DNA from: Panopea generosa
Lineage: Eukaryota > Mollusca > Bivalvia > Adapedonta > Hiatellidae
Reading direction: 5' to 3'
NCBI GenBank assembly: GCA_029582155.1
Contig: CM055901.1
Span: 24,647,657 to 24,711,656 of the forward strand
DNA: 64,000 bases
This document shows positions 11,353 to 21,769 of the stretch, in pieces. A program made the translations under genes and the position numbers. Every line of letters begins with the position of its first letter. Position 1 is the first letter of the stretch. Below the pieces are notes generated by a model that saw only the letters and a list, made by a program, of their open reading frames with translations, was not told the origin of the DNA and ran no database searches.

Positions 11353-11913
11353 TCATTTTGTTGTTAACATCACACCACCATACATTATAAGTTCATTGTT
11401 AATGCCATCAATTCCACACATTTTTCTTAATTTTAAACATTTGATGCCATCTTCCACATCATCCAAACTTATATCATTAGATATTTGACATGTATCAATA
11501 ATAGGGAGCATTTTAGCATCTGCAACAACTGATGTTACGTGATTATAAAATTCATTTGCAAAATGTGGTTTATCAACATCAGAATAAATATGTTCAAAAT
11601 GTTTACCCCATTGATCATTGATATCTTTTGGATCTTTATAAATATGTCCACCAAATTTCAAATCGCTACCAGCGCTAGAGCACGATTGCTTTCTTCTCGA
11701 ATTAACTAATTTCCAGAACAGAGAACTATCCACTGTAGCAAGTTTATCTATTTCCCCATTTCTCTCTTGTAAGTACTGAGCAGTCAGTTTACGATGATAG
11801 CTACGGAAGACACGTTTGGAATTTTTATATTGTTTTAAAATAACATTGTCGCTGTTTCTTGGTCTCCCTTCTGACAACCATGCCTTACGTTTATGTCTAA
11901 TATTAAAGTGCAT
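11353..11913 (-). pseudogene. Linker and reverse transcriptase fingers of the second LINE
   Basis: An open frame of 186 codons includes KAWLSEGRPR, FWKLVNSRRK, DINDQWGKHFEHIYSD and CGIDGINNELI, the last being the start of reverse transcriptase motif 1. It stops just after this, where the deletion of the palm begins. Confidence 0.75.
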
Positions 11914-12057
11914 ATATTTAATTGTCTGATTCCAATATGGTTTTAGATAAGACCTTTATTTAGCACTAGAATATATGTTTTTCGACACATCTGTAATTGA
12001 TTTAGTTATTACATCATATAACTTATCAATACACATCAATTCATTCGGCACTACTAA

Positions 12058-12844
12058 CTATATTTTAAGGTCTAATATAGATGTCAAATCAGCTTCATAT
12101 AATTCCAACATAGGTTTACTAATCTTGTGCCATCGTATGGGTGTTCGTTCACAGTCCAATGCAGTAAACAGTATGTTAATTTCAAAATGCATTATTATCG
12201 GTCTATGTTTGGATACATTAAGACAGTTGTCGTCCATTATTTTGCATTTTGTTACACGATCTTTACATTCTACTAAAGGTACTAAAATGTGATCTATAAG
12301 AGATTCATATTCAGAATCATAAGACACATAGCTAGCACGAGCCCCTTCACATAATTGGGTAGTATCTATAGCACACAAATTGAAATCGTTCGTGAACTGC
12401 AACAATGTCCGTCTTCGACTGTCGTTATATTTCAAAAACTAAACCCCCTGTTAGTGCGTGTTAAAATATCCCATTACTACTACTCCTCCTCGCTCTGAAT
12501 ATGTGTTAACAACGTCGCGAAGTTTATCTTAATGATCCCTAAATGCATCAATCGAATAACCTTGCATATACCTGTATTATGTAAATATAACACCCCCTTT
12601 CCACTTGTATTTGTACCCCAATAATTCTGTCATCGTCAATATCTAACGGTACAATAATATCATGTAACTGTCTGAGCCAAATAATAACTACTCTACCCTT
12701 ACCTAATTTGCGGTTTCCTGGCAATGACAAGTCAAAATCTGATTTTCCAAAACCAACATAATCATGATGTATACTGTTTATAAAATGTAAATCTTTTTGG
12801 TAAAGCGAATGTTCAGATAAACCACATAAATCTATTTTTTTCAT
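12058..12844 (-). pseudogene. Endonuclease fragments of the second LINE
   Basis: The part at 12548-12844 has LCGLSEHSLY (the usual SEHWL block) and GKGRVVIIW. The part at 12058-12435 has LIDHILVP and then SKHRPIIM, where SDHRPI is expected, so the catalytic aspartate of the SDH motif is lysine. The two parts are in different frames. The N-terminal start of the endonuclease is absent. Confidence 0.7.
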
Positions 12845-12904
12845 TATTTAACAAAGTACTGAGATATTATGAACTGGACATTAGACCAGTTGCGTTCCAA
12901 GAAC

Positions 12905-13537
12905 ATAACTTTAATTTCACCATAACTATTCTATATTAAAATCATGTCTGTTTGAAACAGACAGATGCATACATTAACTTTTAATTATTGTTAATGAATA
13001 TTTCACGACCACGGTTCTTCTTATTTCGATAGTAAGTACCAAGGACATGCTTATCATTATATATATCATTATATATGTCTTCATGCCTTTGATATTAAAC
13101 ATGTTCATTAAGACTGCAGTCTTTTTGAATAATACATTTGATTATCAGGGTAACTACTTCGGTAATCAAAATTGGTATCATGGTCATCACTAGAACTATT
13201 TTTGAAACCCACATAATCCACCGTGTCGAAACTTTTCCGGAGGAGGCGGTGGAAGTAACGTTGGATGACGGTGGGGTAATGTTGAATAGCAGTGGGATTC
13301 ACGATCAGCGGTAAGAAAACTATCTTTTTCAACTATTGTTGGTAACTTTTGGAAAATCTGAGTCGAGCAAGATGATGTCGTATCATTTCTGATCACTCGA
13401 CAGCAACCGAATCTGTGCAGACTGTAGCCGTTTTCTTGATCATTCGGGAAATACAATTACTTTTCTGTGTAAACATTGGCACGAGTGTTTTAAAAGTGCG
13501 AAAACTGTCTTGTTACCGAACATAATTTGATATATCA
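12905..13537. other. Unique sequence, no gene seen
   Basis: Two overlapping short minus-strand frames (13108-13456) have no recognisable domain. A short block near 13249-13271 (GTAACGTTGGATGACGGTGG) resembles two blocks inside the inverted arm that follows. Confidence 0.45.
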
Positions 13538-13712
13538 TTTTCTTTTTTAAGCAACACCCTCCTCAACATTATATTTTTTACCCCATTCGGTCTTTTACTA
13601 GTGTAAAATTTATTAAGTGACGGTTTTATGGTGAAAAATCAGCGTAACGATGGAGGAGCTGGTGGAGCTGTTTGAAAGTTGCCTAACGCTGGAGGATGGT
13701 GGATTTACTAAA
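13538..13712 (+). repeat. Left arm of a long inverted repeat
   Basis: This block recurs in reverse complement at 16590-16765, by eye about 90% identical, including CATTCGGTCTTTTACTA, GGTTTTATGGTGAAAAATCA and GGAGGAGCTGGTGGAGCT. Within it, from an ATG at 13650, the frame reads MEELVELFESC then LEDGGF. The arms may be ends of a non-autonomous DNA transposon or products of an inverted duplication; no target duplication was found. Confidence 0.8.
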
Positions 13713-15100
13713 AGCACTTTTTCTAAGACTTCTTGTGCAAGCGGTCAACTTTTCGGTTGTTACTCTGTTGTAAATATATTTTAAAAATGTTACTACGGTG
13801 TATGTATGTATTGTAAAGAAAACCAAACTGATAATTGCCATTATGAGCTGTATAAAAGACATATAGATTTTAATAAGTATGAAATGATGCACAACTAACA
13901 CTCTAAGCACAGTAAAGTGTAATTGGTTATCTGGACGGCTTTGACGTAATTAGTGCCAGTCATTAAGTTTGTCTTCTTTATACTGGATTCACCATATGAA
14001 TGGTCCTTCAGAAAAGTATTGAATCAGGACACAAGTCATGCTATTCCTGTTGAGTATAATTTTACTAATTTAAATTATTATTGTCCAATTACGATACACA
14101 ATATTTTCTTCCTTTTCTTTTGTTAAATTATGTTTGTATTATTCACAGGGGATTTTTTATGCGAACATAAAGGACAAGCGGTGTATATCCAGTTCACGAA
14201 ACTGATCAATGTAGTGTACAGGACGAGCGCGGTGAAATAACCGATGGCTCTATAATGATAATGTTTTCATTTTTAAATTTATAGCTGTTGATTTCCATGA
14301 AGGACCTAAAAAAGAGTCAATTTACTTTTATAATTATTTTTTTTTTTGCCATACTGATCTGGTAGTGCCATAACCGGTTATTCATGACTTCGATAAGTTC
14401 GATACAGTAAAACAAATGTTTCGACAAAAAGTTTTTCCCATTTCGATACGAAAAATTGTTTCTTAGATTAATACTTTATTGTTTGAAAATCAGGATATGC
14501 TTTTAAGATTAGATGACCACATTATTAAACTTACTATACAACTGTTGATCTACTGCACTAACCTTTCTCAATGCGTTGTCAAATCGAGAAAGCTCATATG
14601 ATGAGGTTTCAGGATACGTGGTAAGTCCGAATACCAGTTTGGCCACATCATCTAACTTCATTGGATCCAATACTCTATGTAATTTGTTCACCACCTCTGG
14701 GTCATAGTACATTAAATTTTGTTTAAACCAAAAAAAAAGGTTAGATCCACTGACCGCCGTACTTAACTAAAATACTGTTGATTAATCGAGTACAGCGAAA
14801 ATGAATCAATCATGCAATGAACATTTCATATTATCTGTCAAATTGATCTTTTCAGAAATCACGCATATGACGACCAAGCACGCAAAAAAAGCCAAAATGA
14901 AGATTCGATTTGGGACAATACATGCGTCCTTAGCATCATCTCCATGGCCATTACCAGCCAGACAACATCACAGGAAGACGAGTAAAAATACTCCAGTCTA
15001 AAAGACTTGGCATTGAATTTTAAATATTTTAATAGGATTGGTGAGGTTAACTCTGGACTTTTTGGAGAGAAAAAATCAGCAAACAAAGACAGTCATTTTT
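13713..15100. other. Interior of the inverted-repeat segment, left half
   Basis: AT-rich sequence with no recognised transposase. One minus-strand frame at 14509-14712 is described separately. No other coding evidence was seen. Confidence 0.45.
14509..14712 (-). other. Unidentified 67-codon open frame with protein-like composition
   Basis: The frame has charged and helical-looking composition (VVNKLHRVLDPMKLDDVAKL, then SYELSRFDNALRKV) unlike the low-complexity frames around it. The ATG at 14712 is not in a strong context and no splice acceptor is obvious upstream. It could be a remnant exon or a piece of an old mobile element. No family was recognised. Confidence 0.25.
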
Positions 15101-15117
15101 TCATTTCATTGCAAAAA

Positions 15118-15245
15118 CATTACATTACATTACATAGCATTACATTGCATTGTATTGCTTTGCATGGCATTGCATTGCATAGCATTGCATTGCATAACAT
15201 TACATTACACTACTTTACATTACATTACATTATATTATATAATAT
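15118..15245. repeat. ATTAC/ATTGC pentanucleotide repeat
   Basis: About 25 five-base units alternate between ACATT and GCATT and degrade into TATAT at the right end. The open frames across it are artefacts of the repeat. Confidence 0.9.
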
Positions 15246-15389
15246 TATATGTTTCAATTACAAAATTATGATACTTATATAAGATTAGTGACAAGTAACT
15301 TCATATAATTAATGTTTGATATCTAGTCAATACATGCTAGTCAGCTCCTTGAGTTTGATATTAATGTTTATGCTTCTGTCACTGTTTGT

Positions 15390-15490
15390 ATTATATACAT
15401 TTAGTTCATTTCATGTTTATTAATCTATTGCTGTATATGATTGATGCCTTTATGAGCCTAGTTGCTTAATAAAACTTGAAAACTTGACGT
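15390..15490 (+). mobile_element. Possible 3'-end remnant of a non-LTR element
   Basis: The stretch ends in AATAAAACTTGAAAACTTGA, resembling the AATAAACTTGAACTTG tails that end many CR1-type elements in invertebrates. No coding part remains upstream. It could equally be a stray polyadenylation-like sequence. Confidence 0.3.
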
Positions 15491-15980
15491 TGAAATTAAT
15501 ATTTATCCATGTCTACACATAAATCAATCTGTACTCCTATGAAAATAATAACCTCCTATCACTACGATACACATCTTAATAATTTGATAAAATTAGTTGT
15601 TTATTTTATAAAGCTAGTGCTGGCTTGCAAGTTTTGAAACCATGAATAAAACATCTTTAAAAATACAAAATGGTCGTTACTATTATTTTATCACACAGTT
15701 CCAAACGTTTTGTCATTGATGATTTTAACTCTTTTAACCATTTACAAGAACTTTGCCCTTTTCCAAAACCACGAGTGAAATTATGTACTGTGGTATTTTA
15801 ATGTAATGTATATACATTTCAGAAAAAAAAGTTTAAGTGAAATTAATGAAAATGTCCAGAGTGAAATAAAGTAATTTAAACGGTCAGTTGAAATTGTTCG
15901 ACCTTACGTCTAACTTGTTAACACTTGCTTATAGCTTCTGTAGTTATATACCCAATATTGGATAGAAGAAAAACATAATA
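15490..15980. other. Unique AT-rich sequence
   Basis: No gene, RNA or repeat is recognised between the LINE-tail remnant and the MITE. Confidence 0.45.
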
Positions 15981-16142
15981 CAGTCAAGCCTTTCTTAAGT
16001 AGCCAGTCATGGGAAGGAGCAAAAGTGACATTTTTAAGACAGGTTAATTTACTTTGAAAGCATAGAAATAGCAAATAGCAAATGTGGCTGATTAAGACAA
16101 GTGGCTGCTTAATAGAGGTGACCACTTATACATGTTTGACTA
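15981..16142 (-). mobile_element. Mariner-like MITE, copy 1 (about 162 bp)
   Basis: The element starts CAGTCAAGCC and ends TGTTTGACTA, flanked by TA on both sides. CAGT termini with TA targets are typical of Tc1/mariner-related MITEs. Its reverse complement aligns along its length with 61502-61682, sharing AGCAGCCAC, CATTTGCTATTT, ATGCTTTCA and AAATTAACCTG. It has no coding capacity and would depend on a transposase encoded elsewhere. Confidence 0.7.
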
Positions 16143-16144
16143 TA

Positions 16145-16589
16145 TATACTAGTTTACTATTTTGAACATTAACGACACATTTTCTTATATATATATGACA
16201 TTAAGTTATACATTACGGCACCGGAAGGATAGTCAGTAACGACCATGGCACTTATTCGTGACCTGCGGTCGGGAAAATTGTATGTTGCTTTTAATTCGCC
16301 GTTTAAATAAAACAAATATTTCTATTTTTCATTATAGTATTAAAGACAAAGCACAGTGATATTCCCAAAACGATTTCATTACATACATTACATATTGAGA
16401 ACCTTCCGTGTGGATGTTTTGATAAAATCGATATGTCTCGTGTGATATAAGCATGTATGGATGTATGGCAATTTTTAATTTTATTTGCCTTATATGAGCC
16501 TATTTCATCGTCGTAAAATATTGTAATAGTTTTACATTATATTGGCAATTGAGCAGACAAGTATTTGTATCGAAAACAACAAAAAATGG
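16145..16589. other. Unique sequence with a weak first-exon-like site
   Basis: An ATG in good context (GACCATGGC) at 16245 opens MALIRDLRSGK and reaches a GTATGT donor-like site at 16280, but no promoter or further exon was recognised. Otherwise AT-rich and featureless. Confidence 0.3.
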
Positions 16590-16765
16590 ATTTTAGTGAA
16601 TCCACCATCCTCCAGCGTTACGCAACTTTCAAATAGCTCCACCAGCTCCTCCATCGTTACACTGATTTTTCACCATAAAACCGCCACGTAATAAATTTTA
16701 CATTAGTAAAAGACCGAATGGGTTAAAATTATAATGTTGAGGAGTGTGTTTCTTATAAAAGAAAT
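16590..16765 (-). repeat. Right arm of the long inverted repeat
   Basis: Reverse-complement copy of 13538-13712, ending exactly where the first 10-kb tandem unit starts at 16766. Read on the minus strand, the short frame MEELVELFESC is preserved; of three differences from the left arm in this 22-codon stretch, two are silent and one is L to V. This hints at former coding sequence but is too short to prove it. Confidence 0.8.
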
Positions 16766-16792
16766 TGATGAGGCCCTCCCAGAGGGGGTCCC

Positions 16793-16965
16793 TGTTCTCT
16801 GGATCTTAAAGTAATGCCTATTGTTCCCCAGATCTCCAAAAGTATTTTCCAAAGTTCCCCACAAGTATTTTGTCCATGTTCCCCCAGATCTATAAAAGTA
16901 TTTCCACTGTTCCCTAGATCTCCAAAACTTTAAACATAGTTCCCTGAAAGTACCAAATAGTGTTT
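16793..16965. repeat. GATCT-rich minisatellite, unit A
   Basis: Degenerate units of about 29-32 bases built on GTTCCCCAGATCTCCAAAAG. The same motif returns at 18640-18745 just before the main 32-bp array, so the 1.7 kb between may have been inserted into, or duplicated with, this satellite. Counterparts in copies B, C and D begin about 27 bases after each unit start. Confidence 0.8.
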
Positions 16966-17298
16966 CCTTAAGTAAAACGTCTACTATAATAGTCTCTATT
17001 ATCATCATAATAAGCAAAATCAATGTACTGCCTTCTTTTCCTTGTTTGAAATATCTATGGTCTATGGCTTGAACTCTCAGAGAAAATGTGTTTTTTAAGT
17101 TTCCTTAAAAATGTGCTTATAAGCCCTGTGGCAATGAACATTTGTGGTTCAATCACGCTGTTTCAAGAACTTCGAGCGTTTGTGATTATACAAATGCTGT
17201 GCGAGTTTGGATAAGATTCTTTGAAAAATAGGGGGGATGCTATAGCTTCTGCAAGAAAAAGGTTAACGCATAGACGACGGACAATTTACCACAACATA

Positions 17299-17326
17299 AG
17301 CCCTGCTGGCCTTTGGCAAGTAGAGC
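17299..17326. other. Short GC-rich hairpin, unit A
   Basis: The arms CCCTGCTGGCC and GGCAAGTAGAGC pair imperfectly around a TTT loop. Hairpins of this form often end non-autonomous, Helitron-like repeats in molluscs. Copies sit near 27549 and 36717. No adjoining Helitron start was identified, so this is only suggestive. Confidence 0.3.
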
Positions 17327-17460
17327 CCCAGAAGATATCGATTGAAGGACAGAAAAGACAAAAAAAATTGAATAGCTGAACGGTTAATTTACAAAAGGCA
17401 ATAACTACACATAAATAATTGACTTTATTGTGTTAACACAATCTGTTTAAAAAAAGTAGA

Positions 17461-17535
17461 TGCCGGATGGGATTGAACACCTGTCCTCACGATCCAAAAT
17501 CGACGATATTAACCACTGCACTATTCTGCCTTTTA
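17461..17535 (-). mobile_element. tRNA-derived SINE head type 1, copy A
   Basis: On the minus strand an A-box-like AGTGCAGTGGTTAA is followed about 40 bases later by a B-box-like GTGTTCAATCC. The clover-leaf pairs poorly, so it is a tRNA-derived SINE promoter rather than a working tRNA. Overlapping open frames are by-products. Confidence 0.6.
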
Positions 17536-18314
17536 TCAGCAGTAATGTAAATATATCTTTGATCGGAATAGCCATCAAAAATCTATTTCGGGTACATGAA
17601 GTTGTGCAGGGACCCAAACTAATACGTAAGAAACGTCCAAAGCTGTCAAAAGCTGTTTCAATCAGTCGACATCTCATTTTAAAAGTAAATTATGATCAAG
17701 TATAAAAATTATACATAAAATCAGTGACTTAATTACAGAGACTGGCAGGCTAATAGCAATATATTGTCCACGGCACTTTTAGTATAACTCTATAATTAAC
17801 TCTTCGAATCTTGGTCCGAATTTAACAATGTTGGTGCCAAAGTAAAGCTGATAAAAATGATGACCAACTCCAATTATTAACTATTTAATATTTTTCTTCT
17901 GAATTTTAATTATTACGGATTGAAATCGAAATATGTTGAAATTTCACGAAAAAAAAAGAAAGATTTTTAAACAAAAAACGGTAGTCTTAATTTAACAAAT
18001 ACCATGTACGTTTAAACAAAACAATAGAAATAGAAATATTAGGTAAAAAGATGAAGCAGTAAGTTTTCAATCGGTGGCGAAAGTTTCATATTGATATTTA
18101 TTGAAGTCGTTTTTGTCTTATTTCATATTTCAGAAATGGGCTAAAAAGAGAAAATGATCACACAAAAAAAACTTTAACCATAAAATTCTTCATTTCTTTA
18201 AATTTAAAAAAGAAAAAAAATAAATCTCCCAAATCAAGCCCTTTCTTTTGATACCATAATCACAAAAATATTTCGTTTGATTCTGGAGGATGTGTGTTTC
18301 AATGATTTAGAAAA

Positions 18315-18525
18315 ACCCACGTCATCTAGTGGTAAAGCACCGAACCCGTGATCCTAGGATCGTGGGTATTTCAATCCTTCGCCACGACTATGTGTAGTGT
18401 CCTTCAGAAACACACTTTTTTCCACATGTGCTTAGTACTGGTTATACCCAGGAAGTCTTCGAGCGTGATTTGTCTACGTCGTAAGAACTTGTTTCAAAAT
18501 CGAAGTAAAATAAATAAGTTAAAAC
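18315..18525 (+). mobile_element. tRNA-derived SINE type 2, copy A
   Basis: A tRNA-like head (TAGTGGTAAAGCACCG as A box, TTTCAATCC as B box) is followed by a body with TAGTGTCCTTCAG, CTTAGTACTGGTTA and GGAAGTCTTCGAGCGTGATT, ending AAATAAATAAG. The same family lies outside the units at 59121-59287. The GTCCTTGAG-CAAGACACTT block there resembles the conserved core of some metazoan SINE superfamilies; that link is from memory and unverified. Confidence 0.7.
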
Positions 18526-18751
18526 TAAACTAGAAAAAGCCAAAATGTGCCACCAGAAATTTAGACAAGTGCCCCCAGTTACCAATCTCTGTTTATATGT
18601 CAAATAAGTTACTTTTTTTCATTAATAACAATATCCCTAGATCTCTTAAATTAGACCTTTGATCACTGGATCTCTAAAAGTAATGGCCAATGTTCCCCAG
18701 ATCTCTGAAAATAAATGGACATGTTCTCCAGATCTCCAAAATCCCCGGGAG

Positions 18752-20100
18752 GGCGTCTCTGATTCATTCTTAGGACCTTTTAGTTCTACTCGGATTCATT
18801 CTGAGGACTTCATATGTCTATTCGGATCCATTCTGAGGACTTCCTACTTCTATTCGGATTCATCATGAGGACTTTGTAGTTCTACTCGGATTCATTCTGA
18901 TGACTTCCCAGTTCTATTCGGATTAATTCTGAGGACTTTCTAGTTCTAGTCGGATTTATTCTGAAGCCTTTCTAGTTCTATTCAGATTCATTCTGAGGAC
19001 TTCCTAATTCTGCTAGGATTCATTCTGGGGACTTCCCAGTTCTATTCGAATTCATTCTGATGACTTCCCAGTTCTAATTGGGATTCATTATGATGACTTC
19101 CTAGGTCTACTCGGATTCATTCTGTGGACTACCTAATTCTATTCGGATTCTTTCTGGGGACATCATAGTTCTATTCGGATTCATTCTGAGGACTACCTAA
19201 TTTTATTCGAATTCATTCTGGGGACTTCATAGTTCTATTTAGATCCATTCTGAGGACTTCTTAGTTTTACTCGTATTCATTATGAGAACTTCTAAGTTCT
19301 ATTCGGATTCATTCTTTGGACTTCCTAGTTCTATTCAGATTCATTGTGATTGCTTCCTAGTTTTATTCGGATTCATTCTGAGGACTTTCTAGTTCTACTC
19401 GCATTCATTCTGAGGACTTCTTAGTTCTATTCGAATTCATTCTGGGGACTTCATAGTTCTATTCGGATTCATTCTGAGGACTACCTAGTTTTATTCGAAT
19501 TCATTCTGGGGACTTCATAGTTCTATTTAGATCCATTCTGAGGACTTCTTAGTTCTAGTCGGATTCATTCTGAGGACTTTTAAGTTCTATTCGGATTCAT
19601 TCTTAGGACATCCTAGTTCTATTCAGATTCATTCTGATGACTTCCTAGTTCTATTCGGATTCATTCTGAGGACTTTCTAGTTCTACTCGGATTCATTCTG
19701 AGGACATTCTAGCTGTACTCGGATTCATTCTGCGAACTTTCTAGCTGTACTCGGATTCACTCTGAGGACTTCGTAGTTATATTCGGATCTTTTCTGAGGA
19801 CGTCCTAGTTCTATTCAGATTCATTCTGAGGACTTCATAGTTCTATTAGGATTAATTCTGAGGATTTTCTAGTTCTACTCGGATTCATTCTGAGGACTTT
19901 CTAGCTGTACTCGGATTCATTATGCGGATTTCATAGTTATATTCGGATCTTTTCTGAGGAGTTCCTAGATCTATTCAGAGTCAATCTGAGGACTTCCAAG
20001 TTTTATTCGGATTCATTCTGAGGACTTTCTAGTTCTAGTCGAATTCATTTTGAGTACTACTTAGTTCTACTCGGATATATTCCGATGACATCCTAGGTCT
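18752..20100. repeat. 32-bp minisatellite, main array of unit A (about 42 copies)
   Basis: Units of 32 bp read GGATTCATTCTGAGGACTTC plus CTAGTTCTATTC, with much substitution and some 31-bp variants. The left edge follows CCCCGGGAGGGCGTCTCTGA; the right edge passes into TCTACATGGACACATGG. Not coding, as 32 is not divisible by three. Confidence 0.95.
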
Positions 20101-20190
20101 ACATGGACACATGGCAAAGTTTATGTTTAATCTTTACACATGCGTACGGATAACCACAGGCAGAGTATTAATGTTCAATTATTCTAGACA

Positions 20191-20405
20191 GCGACGGTGG
20201 TCTTGTGGTAGAGTGGCCGCCTCGATTGTGGTCCTATAGGTTTGATCCCCGGCACGGTCGTACCAATAAATGTTACAAGAAGTCTTCCGCGCTTGAAGCA
20301 CGTCATTTAGAGGATAGTTCTAATTGTGGTCGCAAAAGTTCAGTGAGATACTTTACGTGCACTTGCTATGACTATCCTTGTAAATGGAACCGACTGCTTT
20401 AAGGC
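20191..20405 (+). mobile_element. tRNA-derived SINE type 3, copy A
   Basis: The head has TGTGGTAGAGTGGCCGCC as A-box region and GGTTTGATCCCCGG as B box, followed by GTCGTACCAAT and a body containing CACGTCATTTAGAGGATAG. The body runs into the C-homopolymer at about 20459. Pairing is too poor for a functional tRNA. Confidence 0.7.
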
Positions 20406-20458
20406 CCCTTTTACAGTACCATGCCGGACTAAGGTACTGTGGTAGTGCGTTTGAAACC

Positions 20459-20478
20459 TCCCCCCCCCCCCCCCCCCC
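20459..20478. repeat. C homopolymer between two opposed tRNA-derived heads, unit A
   Basis: An essentially pure run of about 20 C. The equivalent positions in copies B (about 30207) and C (about 39914) are shorter and interrupted by A, so the tract is length-variable between copies. Confidence 0.9.
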
Positions 20479-20494
20479 ACTCCCCTCGGACGAA

Positions 20495-20572
20495 AACCCT
20501 CCGAGAATCGATCCAGAAACTCCGGGTCTTGGGGCAAGCATGCTTACCACTAAAGCACCGCAACTCTTCATT
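20495..20572 (-). mobile_element. tRNA-derived head type 4, copy A
   Basis: On the minus strand TTTAGTGGTAAGCATGC (A-box region) and GGATCGATTCTCGG (B box) form a tRNA-like head facing the plus-strand SINE across the C tract. Confidence 0.6.
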
Positions 20573-21117
20573 GTCCCTTCTGTTCAAGGGCAGCATGAAG
20601 TGGCCTTTTATAAAACTGACTTTTTGAAACGATGGACTAAGTTTATTGACTTGTTTGTTGAAGGACACCATGTTGAGCAATGACACATGATCGGAATTGT
20701 ATTCAAAACTCATTGACTTTCCCTCATATGATTTAACCATAATATATGTGTAATATAATCATATGTTAGACACGTTTTCAGTTACATGTTAAATGTTAAT
20801 GATGATAGGGAACAGCCCTGAACAGTCGGTTATCTCTGAATAGAACGTAACCTGTAATCCACAAGTAACTTGCAAACTGTCTCGCAAAAAGTTTTGGAAT
20901 TAAACAGGGTAACGCCCCAGTTTCACTAAACATCTTAACCTAAGATTTTCCTCAACTCGGATGTTTTAATACAATTTATATTAATAATTCTTTACACTGA
21001 TCATTTTACATGCTATCTTTTCCATTGAGACGAGATTGATCAGATTTGTGTTTTAGAAAAATTGATAATTTTGAGTTGAGGAAATTATGAGCTTGAGATG
21101 TTTAGTAGAACCGGGCC

Positions 21118-21205
21118 CAGTTCCCTGAACCCACCGGCAACCTCAGCGGCGAGAGGTAATTGGCCATGTGACGACAGTGTAATAGACAACTCGGCCACAT
21201 GGGAC
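21118..21205 (-). mobile_element. tRNA-derived head type 5 (Ser/Leu-like), copy A
   Basis: Minus strand: GTGGCCGAGTTGTCTA resembles the A box of long-variable-arm tRNAs (Ser/Leu), followed by GCCGGTGGGTTCAGGGAA in place of a B box. The B box is degenerate, so transcription is unlikely. Confidence 0.5.
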
Positions 21206-21308
21206 CCTCATATAAAGCTACAGGTTTGCTTAGGGGGTCAGAAAACGGCCCGGTGTTAGTATGATGTTTGTCACTCGTATCCTGAACACTTTTAAAGGGG
21301 CATACAGC

Positions 21309-21456
21309 AATATTAATATTGACTTCGATTTGACGTATCAAACCGATCTTAGCAAACGTTTGTTTAACCATATGGAAATGTTAATATTGACTTCGAGTTG
21401 ACGCACCAAACCGACCTTAACACTCATGCACGTTTAACCATATGGAAGTCTTAACC
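21309..21456. repeat. Tandem duplication of about 75 bp, unit A
   Basis: Two successive copies share TTAATATTGACTTCGA, TTGACG, CAAACCGA and GTTTAACCATATGGAA. The pair is repeated in copy B (about 31069-31205) and copy C (about 40766-40902). Confidence 0.75.
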
Positions 21457-21611
21457 TTAGTTATAATATCTTATCATCATATTTAACGAAGTATGGTCAG
21501 TTATCATAGAGCTGAATGGGACATACTTTGACATGTTCAGCATATTACAGGTTATGCGATATATGACATATCAAATTGTATTAGTGGAGGAAGATCTCAG
21601 AGTAAATGTGA

Positions 21612-21750
21612 CTTAAGCCACCGTCCTTCCGCAAGTAACTGGTAAACGTCCTCACATAGCGTTGTTGGATCAATCTGGGCTCGAACCTATGACCTCAGCG
21701 GTGAGAGGTTAGTGATCTTTAGACAACATCGTCAACCATTCGGTCGCGGA
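21612..21750 (-). mobile_element. tRNA-derived SINE type 6, copy A
   Basis: Minus strand: CGACCGAATGGTTGACGA (A-box region), a good B box GGTTCGAGCCC, then a body with GAGGACGTTTACCAGTTACT and TGCGGAAGGACGGTGG. The body segment AGTTACTTGCGGA also occurs in SINE type 7. Confidence 0.65.
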
Positions 21751-21769
21751 GAACAGAATTTTATTCTAT

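Larger units (their letters stand above)
9703..12900 (-). mobile_element. Second non-LTR retrotransposon, 5'-truncated with reverse transcriptase core deleted
   Basis: On the minus strand it shows endonuclease fragments, a linker, part of the reverse transcriptase, a C-terminal region and a cysteine-histidine knuckle, then ends near the CA microsatellite. Its domain sequences differ clearly from the LINE at 4.6-8.7 kb, so it is another family. About 150 codons of reverse transcriptase between the fingers and the VADD box are missing. Frameshifts and stops occur throughout. Clade was not determined. Confidence 0.8.

Noticed and set aside
16245-16280. Second candidate first exon (MALIRDLRSGK with a GTATGT donor)
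   Set aside because: Only start context and a weak donor support it; no promoter motif or downstream exon was seen, so it was not annotated as coding.
16703-17023. 106-codon minus-strand frame rich in W, G and R
   Set aside because: It reads through the GATCT-rich minisatellite and the inverted arm; the matching frame is not kept in the other copies.
20384-20740. Overlapping open frames on both strands of about 60-103 codons, with proline or glycine runs
   Set aside because: They cross the C homopolymer and two opposed tRNA-derived heads, and their equivalents in copies B and C shift with tract length. They are artefacts of repeats.
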